In this document: positions 1-7,792 of the stretch, piece by piece
Numbering within the stretch: the stretch's first letter is position 1
Layout: every line of letters begins with the position of its first letter
Assembly: GCF_001570565.1 (NCBI RefSeq)
Contig: NZ_BBXE01000032.1
Span: 105,799 to 169,798 of the forward strand
Reading direction: 5' to 3'
DNA length: 64,000 bases
Source of the DNA: Herbidospora yilanensis
Lineage (GTDB): Bacteria > Actinomycetota > Actinomycetes > Streptosporangiales > Streptosporangiaceae
Position numbers and translations under genes: made by a program
Notes under the pieces: generated by a model
Seen by the model: the letters and a program-made list of their open reading frames with translations, nothing else
The model's database searches: none
What the model was told of the DNA's origin: nothing

Positions 1-546
1 CGCAACTTCGGCAGCGTGGCTGTCGGCGGAGACAGTTCGGGCGGCAACCTCGCCGCGGCTGTCGCGCTCAAAGCACGTGACGAAGGTGTCCGGCTGGCCG
101 CCCAGCTCCTCGTCTACCCGGTACTCGACAGCTTCGAGAACACCGACTACAAGGTCGCGTTCCGGCGGCGGTACGAGACCTTCGCGGGCCTGCCGGGTTT
201 CGGCCCCAACACCTACCGACGGCTCCAGCACATCTGGGCGACGTACGTTCCCGACCCGGCACACCGCACGGCGTCGTACGCATCCCCCCTGCACGCTGAA
301 TCCGTGCGCGGTGTCGCGCCCGCGACGATCATCACGGCCGAGCACGACTTCCTCCGTGGCGAGGCCGAGGACTATGCCCGGCGTCTGCGGGCGGCCGGCG
401 TGCCGGTCGAGCTGATCGAGTACGCGGGGCAGATCCATGGCTTCTTCGAGATGTTCGCCGTGATGACCGACGCGCACCACGCCGCCGGCAAGGCAGGCGA
501 CGCGATACGCCGCGCGTTCCAGTCAACCCGCACCATCGAGCCTTAA
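1..546 (+). CDS. alpha/beta hydrolase, HSL/acetyl-esterase type (5' end outside window)
   Basis: Hydrolyses carboxyl esters, probably acyl or acetyl groups, in the cytoplasm. The reading frame is open from base 1, so the N-terminal part with the oxyanion HGGG motif is missing. The nucleophile motif GDSSGGN, the acid in AEHDFLRGEAEDY and the histidine in GQIHGFF are all present and in family order. Only 9 bases separate it from the sugar-binding protein gene that follows, so it is probably the upstream member of that import operon and could deacetylate an imported sugar or glycoside. The family call is firm; the substrate is not known. Confidence 0.85.
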   Translation, partial: RNFGSVAVGGDSSGGNLAAAVALKARDEGVRLAAQLLVYPVLDSFENTDYKVAFRRRYETFAGLPGFGPNTYRRLQHIWATYVPDPAHRTASYASPLHAESVRGVAPATIITAEHDFLRGEAEDYARRLRAAGVPVELIEYAGQIHGFFEMFAVMTDAHHAAGKAGDAIRRAFQSTRTIEP

Positions 547-555
547 GGACTTCCC

Positions 556-1914
556 GTGCGATCGCTGATCCATTACCGCCGGAACCTCCGGGCGACCGGG
601 GTCGCCGCGGCGGCCGCCCTGCTGCTGGCCGCCTGCGCACCCGGCGGCACCTCCGAAGCCGGCCCGGTACCGTCCAAGCCGGTCTCCACCGGTATCGGAA
701 GCGAACCGGTCACCCTGAAGCTGCTCGTCACCAGCGGCGTCGACGTCCCGTTCTACACCGCACTCGGCAAGCTGTTCCACGCCAAGCACGGCAACGTGAC
801 CGTCAAGGTCGAGAACCAGGACTACGCCACCTTGACCACGACCATCGCGCGCACTCTCGCCGGGGACAACGTGCCCGACCTCGTCCGCGTGCCGCAGCTC
901 GGCAACCTGACCAAGGACCACCTGCTGCTCAGCCTCGACCCGTATGCGGAGGCCTATGGGTGGAACGCGTGGCCGCAGTCGCAGTTCGCCTCCACCCGTG
1001 TCGGCCCGGACGGCACACAACGGGGGACGGGCTCGTTGTACGCCGCGGGTGCCGGTTTCGGCCTGACCGGGGTCTACTACAACAAGGCGCTCGCGCAGCG
1101 GCTCGGGATGACGCGGCCACCGGCGACCGTCGCCGAGTTCGAGCAGCTGCTCGCCAAGGCGAAGGACGCCGGGCTCCAGCCGATCATGACCAACGGCAAG
1201 GACGGCGGCAGCGTCTATCCGCTGCAGAATCTGATGATCTCCTACGCCGGTGACGCGCAAGCCGTCCAGGACTGGAACTACACCAAGCCCGGCGCGAGCA
1301 TCGACAACGCGGCGACGGTCAAGGGCGCCACGACATTGCAACGCTGGGGACAGGCGGGATATCTGCCGGCCGACGCGAACGACATCGACCAGACCCGGGC
1401 ACCGGCCGAGTTCATCAAGGGCAACGGCGTGTTCTTCCCGAGCGGCAACTGGCAGGCCCCGAACCTCGACAAGACCGCACCCGGTCAGTTCGGCTTCTTC
1501 CTGTTCCCGCCCGACGTCGCCGGTGGGCCGTCGTACGCGATGACCGCCGCCGCCAACCTGGGCATTCCGGCGAAGTCACAGAACGCGGACGTGGCGGCGG
1601 CGTTCCTGGACTTCGTGCAGACGGACCCGCAGGCGCGGCAGGAGACGGTCACCCTCGGCGGGCTGGTACCGGCGGGCCCGACCGACGCGCCGGCTCCGAC
1701 CACGCCCGAGGGGTCGGCGGTCGCCGCCACCGTCAACGCGTTCCAGGAGTTGCTGAAGAGCAACGGGCTGGTCGGCTTCATGGCTGATGCGACGGCTTCG
1801 ATCCACGTCAACAGCCTCGTCCCGCAAACGCAGCTGCTGCTGGCCGGCAAGACGACGCCCGAGGCGTTCGCGGCCAAGGTGCAGTCCGACTACGAACGCG
1901 ATCTCGGGCGATGA
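556..1914 (+). CDS. extracellular solute-binding lipoprotein of a carbohydrate ABC importer
   Basis: Captures a sugar outside the cell and delivers it to the permeases encoded next. The start is GTG at 556, with an AAGGA-like ribosome site just upstream. A short basic N-terminus is followed by a hydrophobic run ending in the lipobox LLAAC (Cys27), so the mature protein is lipid-anchored. Length (452 residues) and overall pattern fit the SBP family 1 of oligosaccharide/sugar importers. Its stop overlaps the start of the first permease by 4 bases (ATGA), showing tight translational coupling. Substrate cannot be read from the sequence. Confidence 0.9.
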   Translation: MRSLIHYRRNLRATGVAAAAALLLAACAPGGTSEAGPVPSKPVSTGIGSEPVTLKLLVTSGVDVPFYTALGKLFHAKHGNVTVKVENQDYATLTTTIARTLAGDNVPDLVRVPQLGNLTKDHLLLSLDPYAEAYGWNAWPQSQFASTRVGPDGTQRGTGSLYAAGAGFGLTGVYYNKALAQRLGMTRPPATVAEFEQLLAKAKDAGLQPIMTNGKDGGSVYPLQNLMISYAGDAQAVQDWNYTKPGASIDNAATVKGATTLQRWGQAGYLPADANDIDQTRAPAEFIKGNGVFFPSGNWQAPNLDKTAPGQFGFFLFPPDVAGGPSYAMTAAANLGIPAKSQNADVAAAFLDFVQTDPQARQETVTLGGLVPAGPTDAPAPTTPEGSAVAATVNAFQELLKSNGLVGFMADATASIHVNSLVPQTQLLLAGKTTPEAFAAKVQSDYERDLGR

Positions 1915-2843
1915 TCGCGGCGAGCCGACCCAGGGGTGATGCGGCGGCTGTGACCGACCCGTCGAGCGTTCCCGCGGCACGCCGGCGGCGGAGTTGGAGC
2001 GCGCTGCTCTGGGTTGTGCCGGCGTTCGGCATGTACGGCGTCTTCGTGCTGTTCCCGATGCTCCAGTCCGTGCAGTACTCGTTCTACGACTGGGACGGCA
2101 TCGGCCCGGCGACGCCTGCCGGACTGGACAACTGGAAAGCGATCTTCACCCAGCCGGAGCTACTGCAATCGGTGGTGCACGCGTTCGTCCTCGTCCTGTT
2201 CTACACGGTCCTGCCGGTCGGGCTCGGTCTGGTCGCCGCGTCGTTCATCCGCGAACTGAAGCCCGGCGCGTTCAGCACCACCGCCCGGGTCGTACTGTTC
2301 GTCCCGCAGGTGCTTCCGCTGGTCGCGGCCGGTATCGCGTGGACGTGGATGTACTCCTCGGACGGCCTGGTCAATCAGGTCCTGCGCGCGGTCGGCCTCG
2401 ATCGGTACACGCGGGCCTGGCTCGGCGACTTCACTTTCGCCCTGCCCGCGGTCGGTGTGATCGGGGTCTGGGTCATGCTCGGCTTCTGCACGGTGCTGCT
2501 GCTGGCGGGCATCGGCAAGATCGACCCGGCGCTGTACGAGGCGGCCCGGCTCGAGGGGGCCGGGCGGGTCAGTGAGTTCTTCGCCGTGACGCTGCCCGGG
2601 TTGCGGCGCGAACTCGTCGTGTGCACGACGTTCACGATCATCGCCGCGCTGGCGAGCTTCGACGTCGTCCAGGTCGCGACGCAAGGCGGTCCCGGCTACC
2701 AGACGATGGTGCCCGGCGTGCAGATCTACCGGTTGACGTTCCTGCAGCAGCACGTCGGCCAGGCCTCGGCGCTCGCGGTGTTCCTGGCCGTCGTCGTGCT
2801 GGTGGTCATCTGGCCGATCCAGCGTCTCGGGAGGGAGAAATGA
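1911..2843 (+). CDS. sugar ABC transporter permease (MalF/UgpA type)
   Basis: One of the two membrane subunits of a carbohydrate importer. At 310 residues it has about six hydrophobic segments. Near residues 205-225 it carries the EAA loop that docks on the ATPase (pattern YEAARLEGAGRVSEFF, followed by TLPGLRR). A hydrophilic, Arg-rich N-terminus precedes the first membrane segment. Both ends overlap neighbouring genes by 4 bases. Homology class is clear from the EAA loop and gene order; the transported sugar is unknown. Confidence 0.9.
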   Translation: MIAASRPRGDAAAVTDPSSVPAARRRRSWSALLWVVPAFGMYGVFVLFPMLQSVQYSFYDWDGIGPATPAGLDNWKAIFTQPELLQSVVHAFVLVLFYTVLPVGLGLVAASFIRELKPGAFSTTARVVLFVPQVLPLVAAGIAWTWMYSSDGLVNQVLRAVGLDRYTRAWLGDFTFALPAVGVIGVWVMLGFCTVLLLAGIGKIDPALYEAARLEGAGRVSEFFAVTLPGLRRELVVCTTFTIIAALASFDVVQVATQGGPGYQTMVPGVQIYRLTFLQQHVGQASALAVFLAVVVLVVIWPIQRLGREK

Positions 2844-3664
2844 CCAGATCGGGCCTCGCCCATCGGGTAACGCGCACCGGGATCCTCCTCGCGCTGATGC
2901 TGTTCGCCGTGGTACCGCTGCTGAGCATGTTCACCACGGCACTGGCACCGCCGGGCAGCACGCCGCAAGGCCTCAGTTGGCCCAGCGACCCGCACTGGCA
3001 CAACTTCGTCGATGCGTGGAGCGCGGCGAACTTCGTCGCGCTGTTCCGCTCGAGCACCCTCATCGTGCTCGGCGTCGTACCGGCCACGGTCGCGATGGCC
3101 ACCGCCGCGGGCTACGCCCTCGCCCAGCTGAACGTGCCCTTCGGTAAGGCGATCTACGGTCTTCTCCTCGTCGGACTCACCCTGCCGTTCGAGGCGCTGA
3201 TCACACCGTTGTACTACGACCTGCGCAGCATGGGATTGCTCGGGACGCGGCTGGCGATCATCCTGCCGCTCATCGGACTGCTCATGCCATTCGGCGTCTT
3301 CTGGATGCGCGCACACTTCCTCGGCACCGAGCCCGCGCTCGCCGAAGCCGCGAAAGTCGACGGCGCCAACACCTGGCAGACGTTCCGCCGCATCCACCTG
3401 CCGCTGGCCACCCCGGCGTGGTCCGCACTATCCGTGCTCTTCTTCCTCTCCAGCTGGAACCAGTATCTGCTGCCCCTCGTCCTTGTCGACGACCCGACGA
3501 AGCGCACCGTGGCCGGCGGGCTGGGCGCCTTCCAGGGGCAGTACGGCACCGACATCGTGCTGCTCTGCGCCGGATCCCTGCTGATCATCCTGCCTTCGCT
3601 GGTGATCTTCTTGATCTTCCAGCGCAACTTCGTCAAGGCGCTGATGCAAGGAGCCGTCAAGTGA
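2840..3664 (+). CDS. sugar ABC transporter permease (MalG/UgpE type)
   Basis: Second membrane subunit of the importer, 274 residues. I place the start at ATG 2840, which overlaps the preceding stop (ATGA); the frame is open further upstream but that stretch is out of frame with the real preceding gene. The EAA loop reads LAEAAKVDGANTWQTFRRIH with the LPLA that normally follows. No ATPase gene follows, so the pair probably uses a housekeeping multi-sugar ATPase of the MsiK kind, as is common in actinomycetes (known from the family, not seen here). Confidence 0.9.
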   Translation: MTRSGLAHRVTRTGILLALMLFAVVPLLSMFTTALAPPGSTPQGLSWPSDPHWHNFVDAWSAANFVALFRSSTLIVLGVVPATVAMATAAGYALAQLNVPFGKAIYGLLLVGLTLPFEALITPLYYDLRSMGLLGTRLAIILPLIGLLMPFGVFWMRAHFLGTEPALAEAAKVDGANTWQTFRRIHLPLATPAWSALSVLFFLSSWNQYLLPLVLVDDPTKRTVAGGLGAFQGQYGTDIVLLCAGSLLIILPSLVIFLIFQRNFVKALMQGAVK

Positions 3665-3711
3665 CCGTCCGAGTCTCGCACCTGGAGGTCCCATCGCATC
3701 TGGTCGACTGA
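3661..3711 (+). pseudogene. 5' stub of a broken downstream operon gene (possibly glycosidase)
   Basis: A GTG at 3661 overlaps the permease stop in the same GTGA fashion as the other joints of this operon. It opens a frame of only 16 codons (VTVRVSHLEVPSHLVD) before TGA. The peptide resembles the very start of bacterial alpha-L-rhamnosidase-type proteins, which commonly open with a similar VTxLxVE pattern, but 16 residues cannot prove this. The sequence then changes character and reads best on the other strand. I infer that a catabolic gene of the import operon was truncated by a deletion or rearrangement here. Confidence 0.4.
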
Positions 3712-3714
3712 CTG

Positions 3715-3850
3715 CTTCAACGAACCGACAGGCCAAGCCCGCGTTGAACGCGCCGAAGCGCACGACCTTACCGTCGGCCCGCACGCTGAAGTGGTGGGGA
3801 ACGCCGCCGGAGTCCCGCTTGCCGAGGTCGCCCTTGGAGATCAGTGCCAT
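3715..3850 (-). other. unidentified coding-like fragment beside the broken operon end
   Basis: On the minus strand an ATG at 3850 opens a stretch of about 45 codons with strongly G/C-biased third positions (it begins MALISKGDLGKRDSGGVPHH and continues FSVRADGKVVRFGAFNAG). The bias fades near 3715 and the frame then runs on antisense into the permease gene, where it is not believable. It may be the start of a gene whose rest was lost at the junction with the sugar operon. I do not recognise the family; a LamG-like fold is only a vague possibility. Confidence 0.25.
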
Positions 3851-3901
3851 CGTCCTGTCCAGCCGGTCGGCCTGGAGGAAGACCCCGAATGGTCAGGTCC
3901 T

Positions 3902-4495
3902 TCAGGGCGCGGTCGGTCGCGAGGGTGCTCCCGCTGCGGCCATGACACCGTGCACCACCCCGGCGATGCGGTCGGCGGCCTGGTCGGGATCGGGTCGGCC
4001 GGCGTCGAGCCAGGCGATGACCGCCTCGACGGTGAGCACCGGAATCAGGTCGGCGGCCCACTCCAGCCACGGGCCCGGAGGGATGACGCGGGCCAGGTTG
4101 CGATGGGCGAGCTCTCGGGAGGCGACCGCCATGAAGTTCGTCAGGTCGCGGAACTCGCGCTCGCGCGCGGCATGGCGGAACAACAACCGGAACCCGTCAG
4201 GGTCGGCGCTCGCGGCCTCGATCAGCGCGGGGATCGCGCGATCGTCGTAGTCGCCGGAGCCGGTGGCCTCGATGAGGCGGGCGCAGGACCGGTCGAGCAC
4301 GGCCCGGTAGAGGTCGGCCTTGGATTCGAAGTGCCGGTAGAGCATGGCCCGCGTCAGTTCCGCCTCGGCGGCGATGTCGTCGAGGCCGGTGTCGGCGAAC
4401 CCGTTGCGGGCGAAGGCGCGGGTGGCCGCGTCGAGGATCTGTTCGCGCCGCTCGGCGCGCCGCAACCGCCGGACCGGGGCCGCCTGGTCGACCAT
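3902..4495 (-). CDS. TetR-family transcriptional regulator
   Basis: Ligand-responsive repressor of 197 residues. The N-terminal DNA-binding domain (about residues 12-60) has the classic pattern ILDAATRAFARNGF, then DDIAAEAELTRAMLYRHFES. The C-terminal part is the variable effector and dimerisation domain, ending in a short Pro/Ala tail. It is transcribed away from the P450 gene across 91 bases that hold two inverted repeats, so it most likely represses that gene and itself. The effector is unknown. Confidence 0.9.
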   Translation of the reverse strand: MVDQAAPVRRLRRAERREQILDAATRAFARNGFADTGLDDIAAEAELTRAMLYRHFESKADLYRAVLDRSCARLIEATGSGDYDDRAIPALIEAASADPDGFRLLFRHAAREREFRDLTNFMAVASRELAHRNLARVIPPGPWLEWAADLIPVLTVEAVIAWLDAGRPDPDQAADRIAGVVHGVMAAAGAPSRPTAP

Positions 4496-4507
4496 TCGGA
4501 TTCTCCT

Positions 4508-4556
4508 CTTGTATCCCCCAAAGTGTACAAGTTAGATTCTTATACGTCGGAGTATA
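4508..4556. promoter_or_regulatory. two inverted repeats in the TetR/P450 divergent promoter
   Basis: Arms CTTGTA (4508-4513) and TACAAG (4526-4531) form a perfect 6-bp dyad with a 12-base spacer. A second dyad, TATAC (4541-4545) and GTATA (4552-4556), follows with a 6-base spacer. The stretch is clearly more AT-rich than its surroundings. The position between a divergent TetR gene and its probable target is typical of TetR operators. Binding is inferred, not shown. Confidence 0.45.
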
Positions 4557-4586
4557 CAAAGGAGTGTCTACTTATCGGGAGGTCCC

Positions 4587-5762
4587 ATGTCCACACTTCC
4601 GTTCAAACAGTCCGACGGCCCGCTGCGCCGCGCTCCTGAGCTGCGCGAACTCCAGAAACAGGGTCCGGTGCACGCGGTGACCACGGCGGTCGGCGACCCC
4701 GCCTGGCTCGTCACCGGATACGAGGAAGTACGCCGGCTGCTCGCCGACGATCGCTTCGGCCGGGCCCATCCCGAGCCGGAACGCGCCTCCCGCAGCGGAG
4801 AGTCGGCCCTTTTCGGCGGCCCGCTCGGCGACTTCGACACCGAGCAGAACGACCATCGCCGCATGCGTGCCCTGCTGCAGCCCCACTTCTCCCCCAAGCG
4901 CATGCGGGCGTTGCGGCCCCGGATCGAGGCCCTCACCGCATCGCTGCTCGACGAGATGGAGGCCGCCGGCTCCCCCGCCGACCTGCACAGCGCTCTGGCG
5001 CTGCCGCTGCCGATCGCCGTCATCTGCGAACTTCTCGGCGTGCCCTACGACGACCGCGACCGGTTCCGCGCCTGGAGCCAGGCCGCCGCGGACGTCACCG
5101 ACCGCGCCCGCTCGGAGCAGGGACTGGCCGACCTGTTCCGGTACGGCCGTGACCTGGTCGCCCGCAAACGCGCCGAAGGCGACCCGGACGCCGACGTGAT
5201 CTCCCGCCTGGCCGCCACCGAGGGCGTCGGCGACGACGAGGCCGCCATGCTCGGCATGTCGTTGTTGTTCGCCGGTCACGAGACCACGGTCACCGCGATC
5301 GGCATGGGCACCCTGTGGATGATGTCCACCCCCGGCCAGTGGCAGGCCCTGGCCGCCGACCCCAGCCGCGTCGACGCCACGGTGGAGGAGATCCTGCGCG
5401 GCTTCGGCCTGGGCGGCGGCGGCCTGGTGCGCTATGCCCGTACCGACCTCGACATGGAAGGCGTCCCGGTACGCGCCGGTGACCTGGTCCTGCTGGACAC
5501 GGGCGCGGCCAACCACGACCCCGCCGCCTACCCCGAACCGGAGCGCTTCGACCCCGGCAGCCCCGTGGCGGCCCACCTGAGCTTCGGCCACGGCCCGCGC
5601 TACTGCATGGGCGCACCCCTGGCCCGTATCGAGCTGAGTGTGGTCTTCGCCCAGCTCGTCACCCGTTTCCCGACCATGCGGCTGGGACGCCCACTGGAAG
5701 AGATGACCTTCGACCCGAAGACCCTCACCGGCGGGCTGACCGCTCTGCCGGTCACCTGGTGA
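4587..5762 (+). CDS. cytochrome P450
   Basis: Haem mono-oxygenase of 391 residues, the usual size of soluble bacterial P450s of the CYP105/CYP107 kind. The I-helix oxygen-activation motif AGHETT lies near residues 229-234. The K-helix ExxR is in EEILRG. The haem-ligand loop FGHGPRYCMGAPLAR has the cysteine at about residue 340; a Tyr before the Cys replaces the more common His. The RBS GGAGG precedes ATG 4587. No ferredoxin or reductase gene is adjacent, so electrons must come from elsewhere. Probably controlled by the divergent TetR; substrate unknown. Confidence 0.93.
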   Translation: MSTLPFKQSDGPLRRAPELRELQKQGPVHAVTTAVGDPAWLVTGYEEVRRLLADDRFGRAHPEPERASRSGESALFGGPLGDFDTEQNDHRRMRALLQPHFSPKRMRALRPRIEALTASLLDEMEAAGSPADLHSALALPLPIAVICELLGVPYDDRDRFRAWSQAAADVTDRARSEQGLADLFRYGRDLVARKRAEGDPDADVISRLAATEGVGDDEAAMLGMSLLFAGHETTVTAIGMGTLWMMSTPGQWQALAADPSRVDATVEEILRGFGLGGGGLVRYARTDLDMEGVPVRAGDLVLLDTGAANHDPAAYPEPERFDPGSPVAAHLSFGHGPRYCMGAPLARIELSVVFAQLVTRFPTMRLGRPLEEMTFDPKTLTGGLTALPVTW

Positions 5763-5769
5763 ACTTACG

Positions 5770-6228
5770 TCAGCAGCAGGTGGCGGCACCCGGCGTGCTC
5801 CGCCCGGCGGACGGCCCGCACACACATGCCGCACCGTCACGGGAGGGGCCCGCCGAGGTGTCGGCGTCGGCCTTGACCACGTACACCTCCCAGGGTTCGG
5901 CGCCGGGGCCGCGGACCCACACCTTGTCCTGCAGGGCGTAGCAGCAGGAGGTGTCGTTCTCGGTGAAGGTGGCCAGCCCCGCCGCCGCCAGGCGCCGGGT
6001 GGCGGCGGCGACCTCCTCGCCCGTCTCGACCTCGACGCCCAGGTGGTCCATGACGGTCTCCTGGCCTGGCTCGCCTTCCAGCAGGACCAGCTTGAGCGGG
6101 GGCTCGGTGACGGCGAAGTTGGCGTAGCCGGGGCGGCGCTTGGCCGGTTCGACCCCGAACAGCCGGGTGTAGAAGGCGATCGAGCCTTCGAGGTCGGCGA
6201 CGCGGAGCGCGAGCTGGACACGGGACAT
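5770..6228 (-). CDS. arsI: ArsI/CadI-type vicinal-oxygen-chelate dioxygenase (C-As lyase)
   Basis: Predicted to cleave the carbon-arsenic bond of trivalent organoarsenicals. I start at ATG 6228 because the family begins MSRVQLALRV; the open frame further upstream is not family-like. Candidate Fe(II) ligands Gln5, His62 and Glu114 and the arsenic-binding pair Cys95-Cys96 (in DTSCCYALQDKVWV) sit where ArsI needs them. The tail adds further cysteines (CVCG, CC). It is divergent from arsR and next to arsC. Length is 152 residues. CadI (cadmium-induced) is the alternative name for close actinobacterial relatives; context favours arsenic. Confidence 0.88.
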   Translation of the reverse strand: MSRVQLALRVADLEGSIAFYTRLFGVEPAKRRPGYANFAVTEPPLKLVLLEGEPGQETVMDHLGVEVETGEEVAAATRRLAAAGLATFTENDTSCCYALQDKVWVRGPGAEPWEVYVVKADADTSAGPSRDGAACVCGPSAGRSTPGAATCC

Positions 6229-6240
6229 GACGTCTCCTTG

Positions 6241-6294
6241 TATTGACGAATGTCGATACAGTGGAACTTGCCATGCTGATTCGATGAATGTCAA
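6241..6294. promoter_or_regulatory. putative ArsR operators between arsI and arsR
   Basis: An imperfect dyad at 6241-6258 reads TATTGAC, GAAT, GTCGATA, matching the ATTGAC-type palindromes bound by ArsR/SmtB repressors. A related half, GAATGTCAA, occurs again near 6286-6294, so GAATGTC is repeated in tandem. The site lies in the 75-base divergent spacer and could control both arsI and the arsR operon. Confidence 0.5.
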
Positions 6295-6303
6295 CATAGA
6301 CGC

Positions 6304-6663
6304 ATGCCGAAACAAGAACTGCCGGTCGTCCAGGCCGCGGAGGAGTGCTGCGCGCCGATGGTCCGCGAACCGCTGGGCGAGCAGGACGCGGCCGAGCTGG
6401 CCCGGATGTTCAAGGCGCTGGCCGACCCGGTCCGGCTGCGGCTGCTGTCGCTGATCGCCTCCTTCGCGGGCGGCGAGGCGTGCGTGTGCGACCTGACCGG
6501 TCCGTTCGAGGTGTCCCAGCCGACCATCTCCCACCACCTCAAGGTCCTGCGCGAAGCCGGGCTGGTCGGGTCGGAACGGCGCGGCACCTGGGTGTACTAC
6601 TGGGTCGTCCCGGCCGCGCTCAACCGGCTGTCCGGCCTGCTCCAGGCCCCCGTCCCGGCGTGA
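6304..6663 (+). CDS. arsR: ArsR-family arsenic-responsive repressor
   Basis: Winged-helix metalloregulator of 119 residues that leaves its operator when As(III) binds. The recognition helix region reads VSQPTISHHLKVLREAGLV. Cysteines occur at 15-16 (EECCAP) and at 60 and 62 (EACVCDL). This resembles the N-terminal Cys pair plus one helix cysteine described for Corynebacterium-type ArsR. It is the first gene of an overlapping set with the channel, arsC and the acetyltransferase, and probably autoregulates through the dyads just upstream. No good ribosome site is visible before ATG 6304. Confidence 0.93.
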   Translation: MPKQELPVVQAAEECCAPMVREPLGEQDAAELARMFKALADPVRLRLLSLIASFAGGEACVCDLTGPFEVSQPTISHHLKVLREAGLVGSERRGTWVYYWVVPAALNRLSGLLQAPVPA

Positions 6664-7382
6664 ACCGCACCGGACTGGGGCGGCGGCTGGCCGCCGAGGC
6701 GGTCGGCACGGCGGCCCTGGTGGCCGTCGTGGTGGGCTCGGGCGTCCAGGCCGACCGGCTCAGCGGCGACGGCGGGGTCGAGCTGCTGGCCAACTCCCTG
6801 GCCACGGTTCTCGGCCTGGGCGTGCTGATCGCCCTGTTCGGGCCGGTCTCAGGAGCGCACTTCAACCCGGTGGTCACCGCCGCCGCCTGGTGGCACGGCC
6901 GCGCCTCCGCGGAGACCATCGGCTATGTGGGCGCGCAGGTCGCCGGGGCCATCGGCGGGGCCGTGCTGGCCAACGCCATGTTCGGGTTGCCGCCGGTCAC
7001 CTGGTCGGGGCATGAGCGGTTCGCCGCCCATCTGTGGCTGGCCGAAGCGGTCGCCACCGCCGGGCTGATCCTGCTCGTCACCGGCCTGGCCCGCGCCGAC
7101 CGGGGTCGGCTCGCCGCACCGGCGGTGGCCGCCTACATCGGCGCCGCCTACTGGTTCACCTCCTCCACCGGCTTCGCCAACCCCGCCGTCACCATCGGCC
7201 GCGCCTTCACCGACACCTACGCCGGCATCGCCCCCGGCTCGGTGGCCCCCTTCGTCGCCGCCCAGATGGTGGGCGGATTCATCGGCATCGGCCTGGCCGC
7301 GATCCTGTTCCCCCGGGCCGCCGCCGGGGACCGGCCGGCGGAAGACGGCGTATCCGCCCTGATCAGCAAAGGAAACGCGTGA
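6660..7382 (+). CDS. MIP/aquaporin-family channel of the arsenic operon
   Basis: Six-helix channel of 240 residues, likely a path for arsenite to leave the cell down its gradient. GTG 6660 overlaps the arsR stop (GTGA). The two pore loops are visible: HFNPV at residues 68-71 (NPV instead of the canonical NPA) and FANPA at 173-176. Starts MNRTGLGRRLAAEAVGT with a typical first helix. Its stop overlaps the arsC start. Actinobacterial proteins that fuse such a channel to an ArsC domain are known; here the two parts are separate overlapping genes. ArsB/Acr3 pumps are absent from the cluster. Confidence 0.87.
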   Translation: MNRTGLGRRLAAEAVGTAALVAVVVGSGVQADRLSGDGGVELLANSLATVLGLGVLIALFGPVSGAHFNPVVTAAAWWHGRASAETIGYVGAQVAGAIGGAVLANAMFGLPPVTWSGHERFAAHLWLAEAVATAGLILLVTGLARADRGRLAAPAVAAYIGAAYWFTSSTGFANPAVTIGRAFTDTYAGIAPGSVAPFVAAQMVGGFIGIGLAAILFPRAAAGDRPAEDGVSALISKGNA

Positions 7383-7792
7383 CCACTCCTGTTCCGTCGG
7401 TGCTGTTCGTCTGCGTACACAACGCGGGCCGCTCCCAGATGGCCGCCGCCTTCCTGAGCCATCTGGCCGGCGGCCGGATCCAGGTCCGCTCGGCCGGATC
7501 GGCCCCCGCCGACCACGTGAACCCGGCCGTGGTCGAGGCGATGAAGGAAGCCGGCGTCGACATCTCCGCCGAGATCCCCAAGGTGCTCACCGTCGAGGCC
7601 GTCCAGTCCAGCGACGTGGTCGTCACGATGGGCTGCGGGGACGCCTGCCCGATCTTCCCCGGCAAACGCTACGAAGACTGGCGACTGGCCGACCCGGCCG
7701 GGCAGGGCGTCGCCGCCGTGCGGCCCATCCGCGACGAGATCGAGGCCCGCGTCCGCGCGCTGATCGGCGAACTCCTCCGGGAACCGTCATGA
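7379..7792 (+). CDS. arsC: arsenate reductase, low-molecular-weight phosphatase type
   Basis: Reduces arsenate to arsenite using a cysteine relay. Translation from GTG 7379 (4-base overlap with the channel) gives 137 residues. The anion-binding loop CVHNAGRS places the nucleophile at Cys12 and the arginine at 18. Cys86 and Cys90 (MGCGDACPIF) supply the relay, as in thioredoxin/mycothiol-linked ArsC enzymes. The upstream in-frame extension belongs to the channel gene in another frame. In this operon its arsenite product would be exported by the preceding channel. Confidence 0.93.
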   Translation: MTTPVPSVLFVCVHNAGRSQMAAAFLSHLAGGRIQVRSAGSAPADHVNPAVVEAMKEAGVDISAEIPKVLTVEAVQSSDVVVTMGCGDACPIFPGKRYEDWRLADPAGQGVAAVRPIRDEIEARVRALIGELLREPS

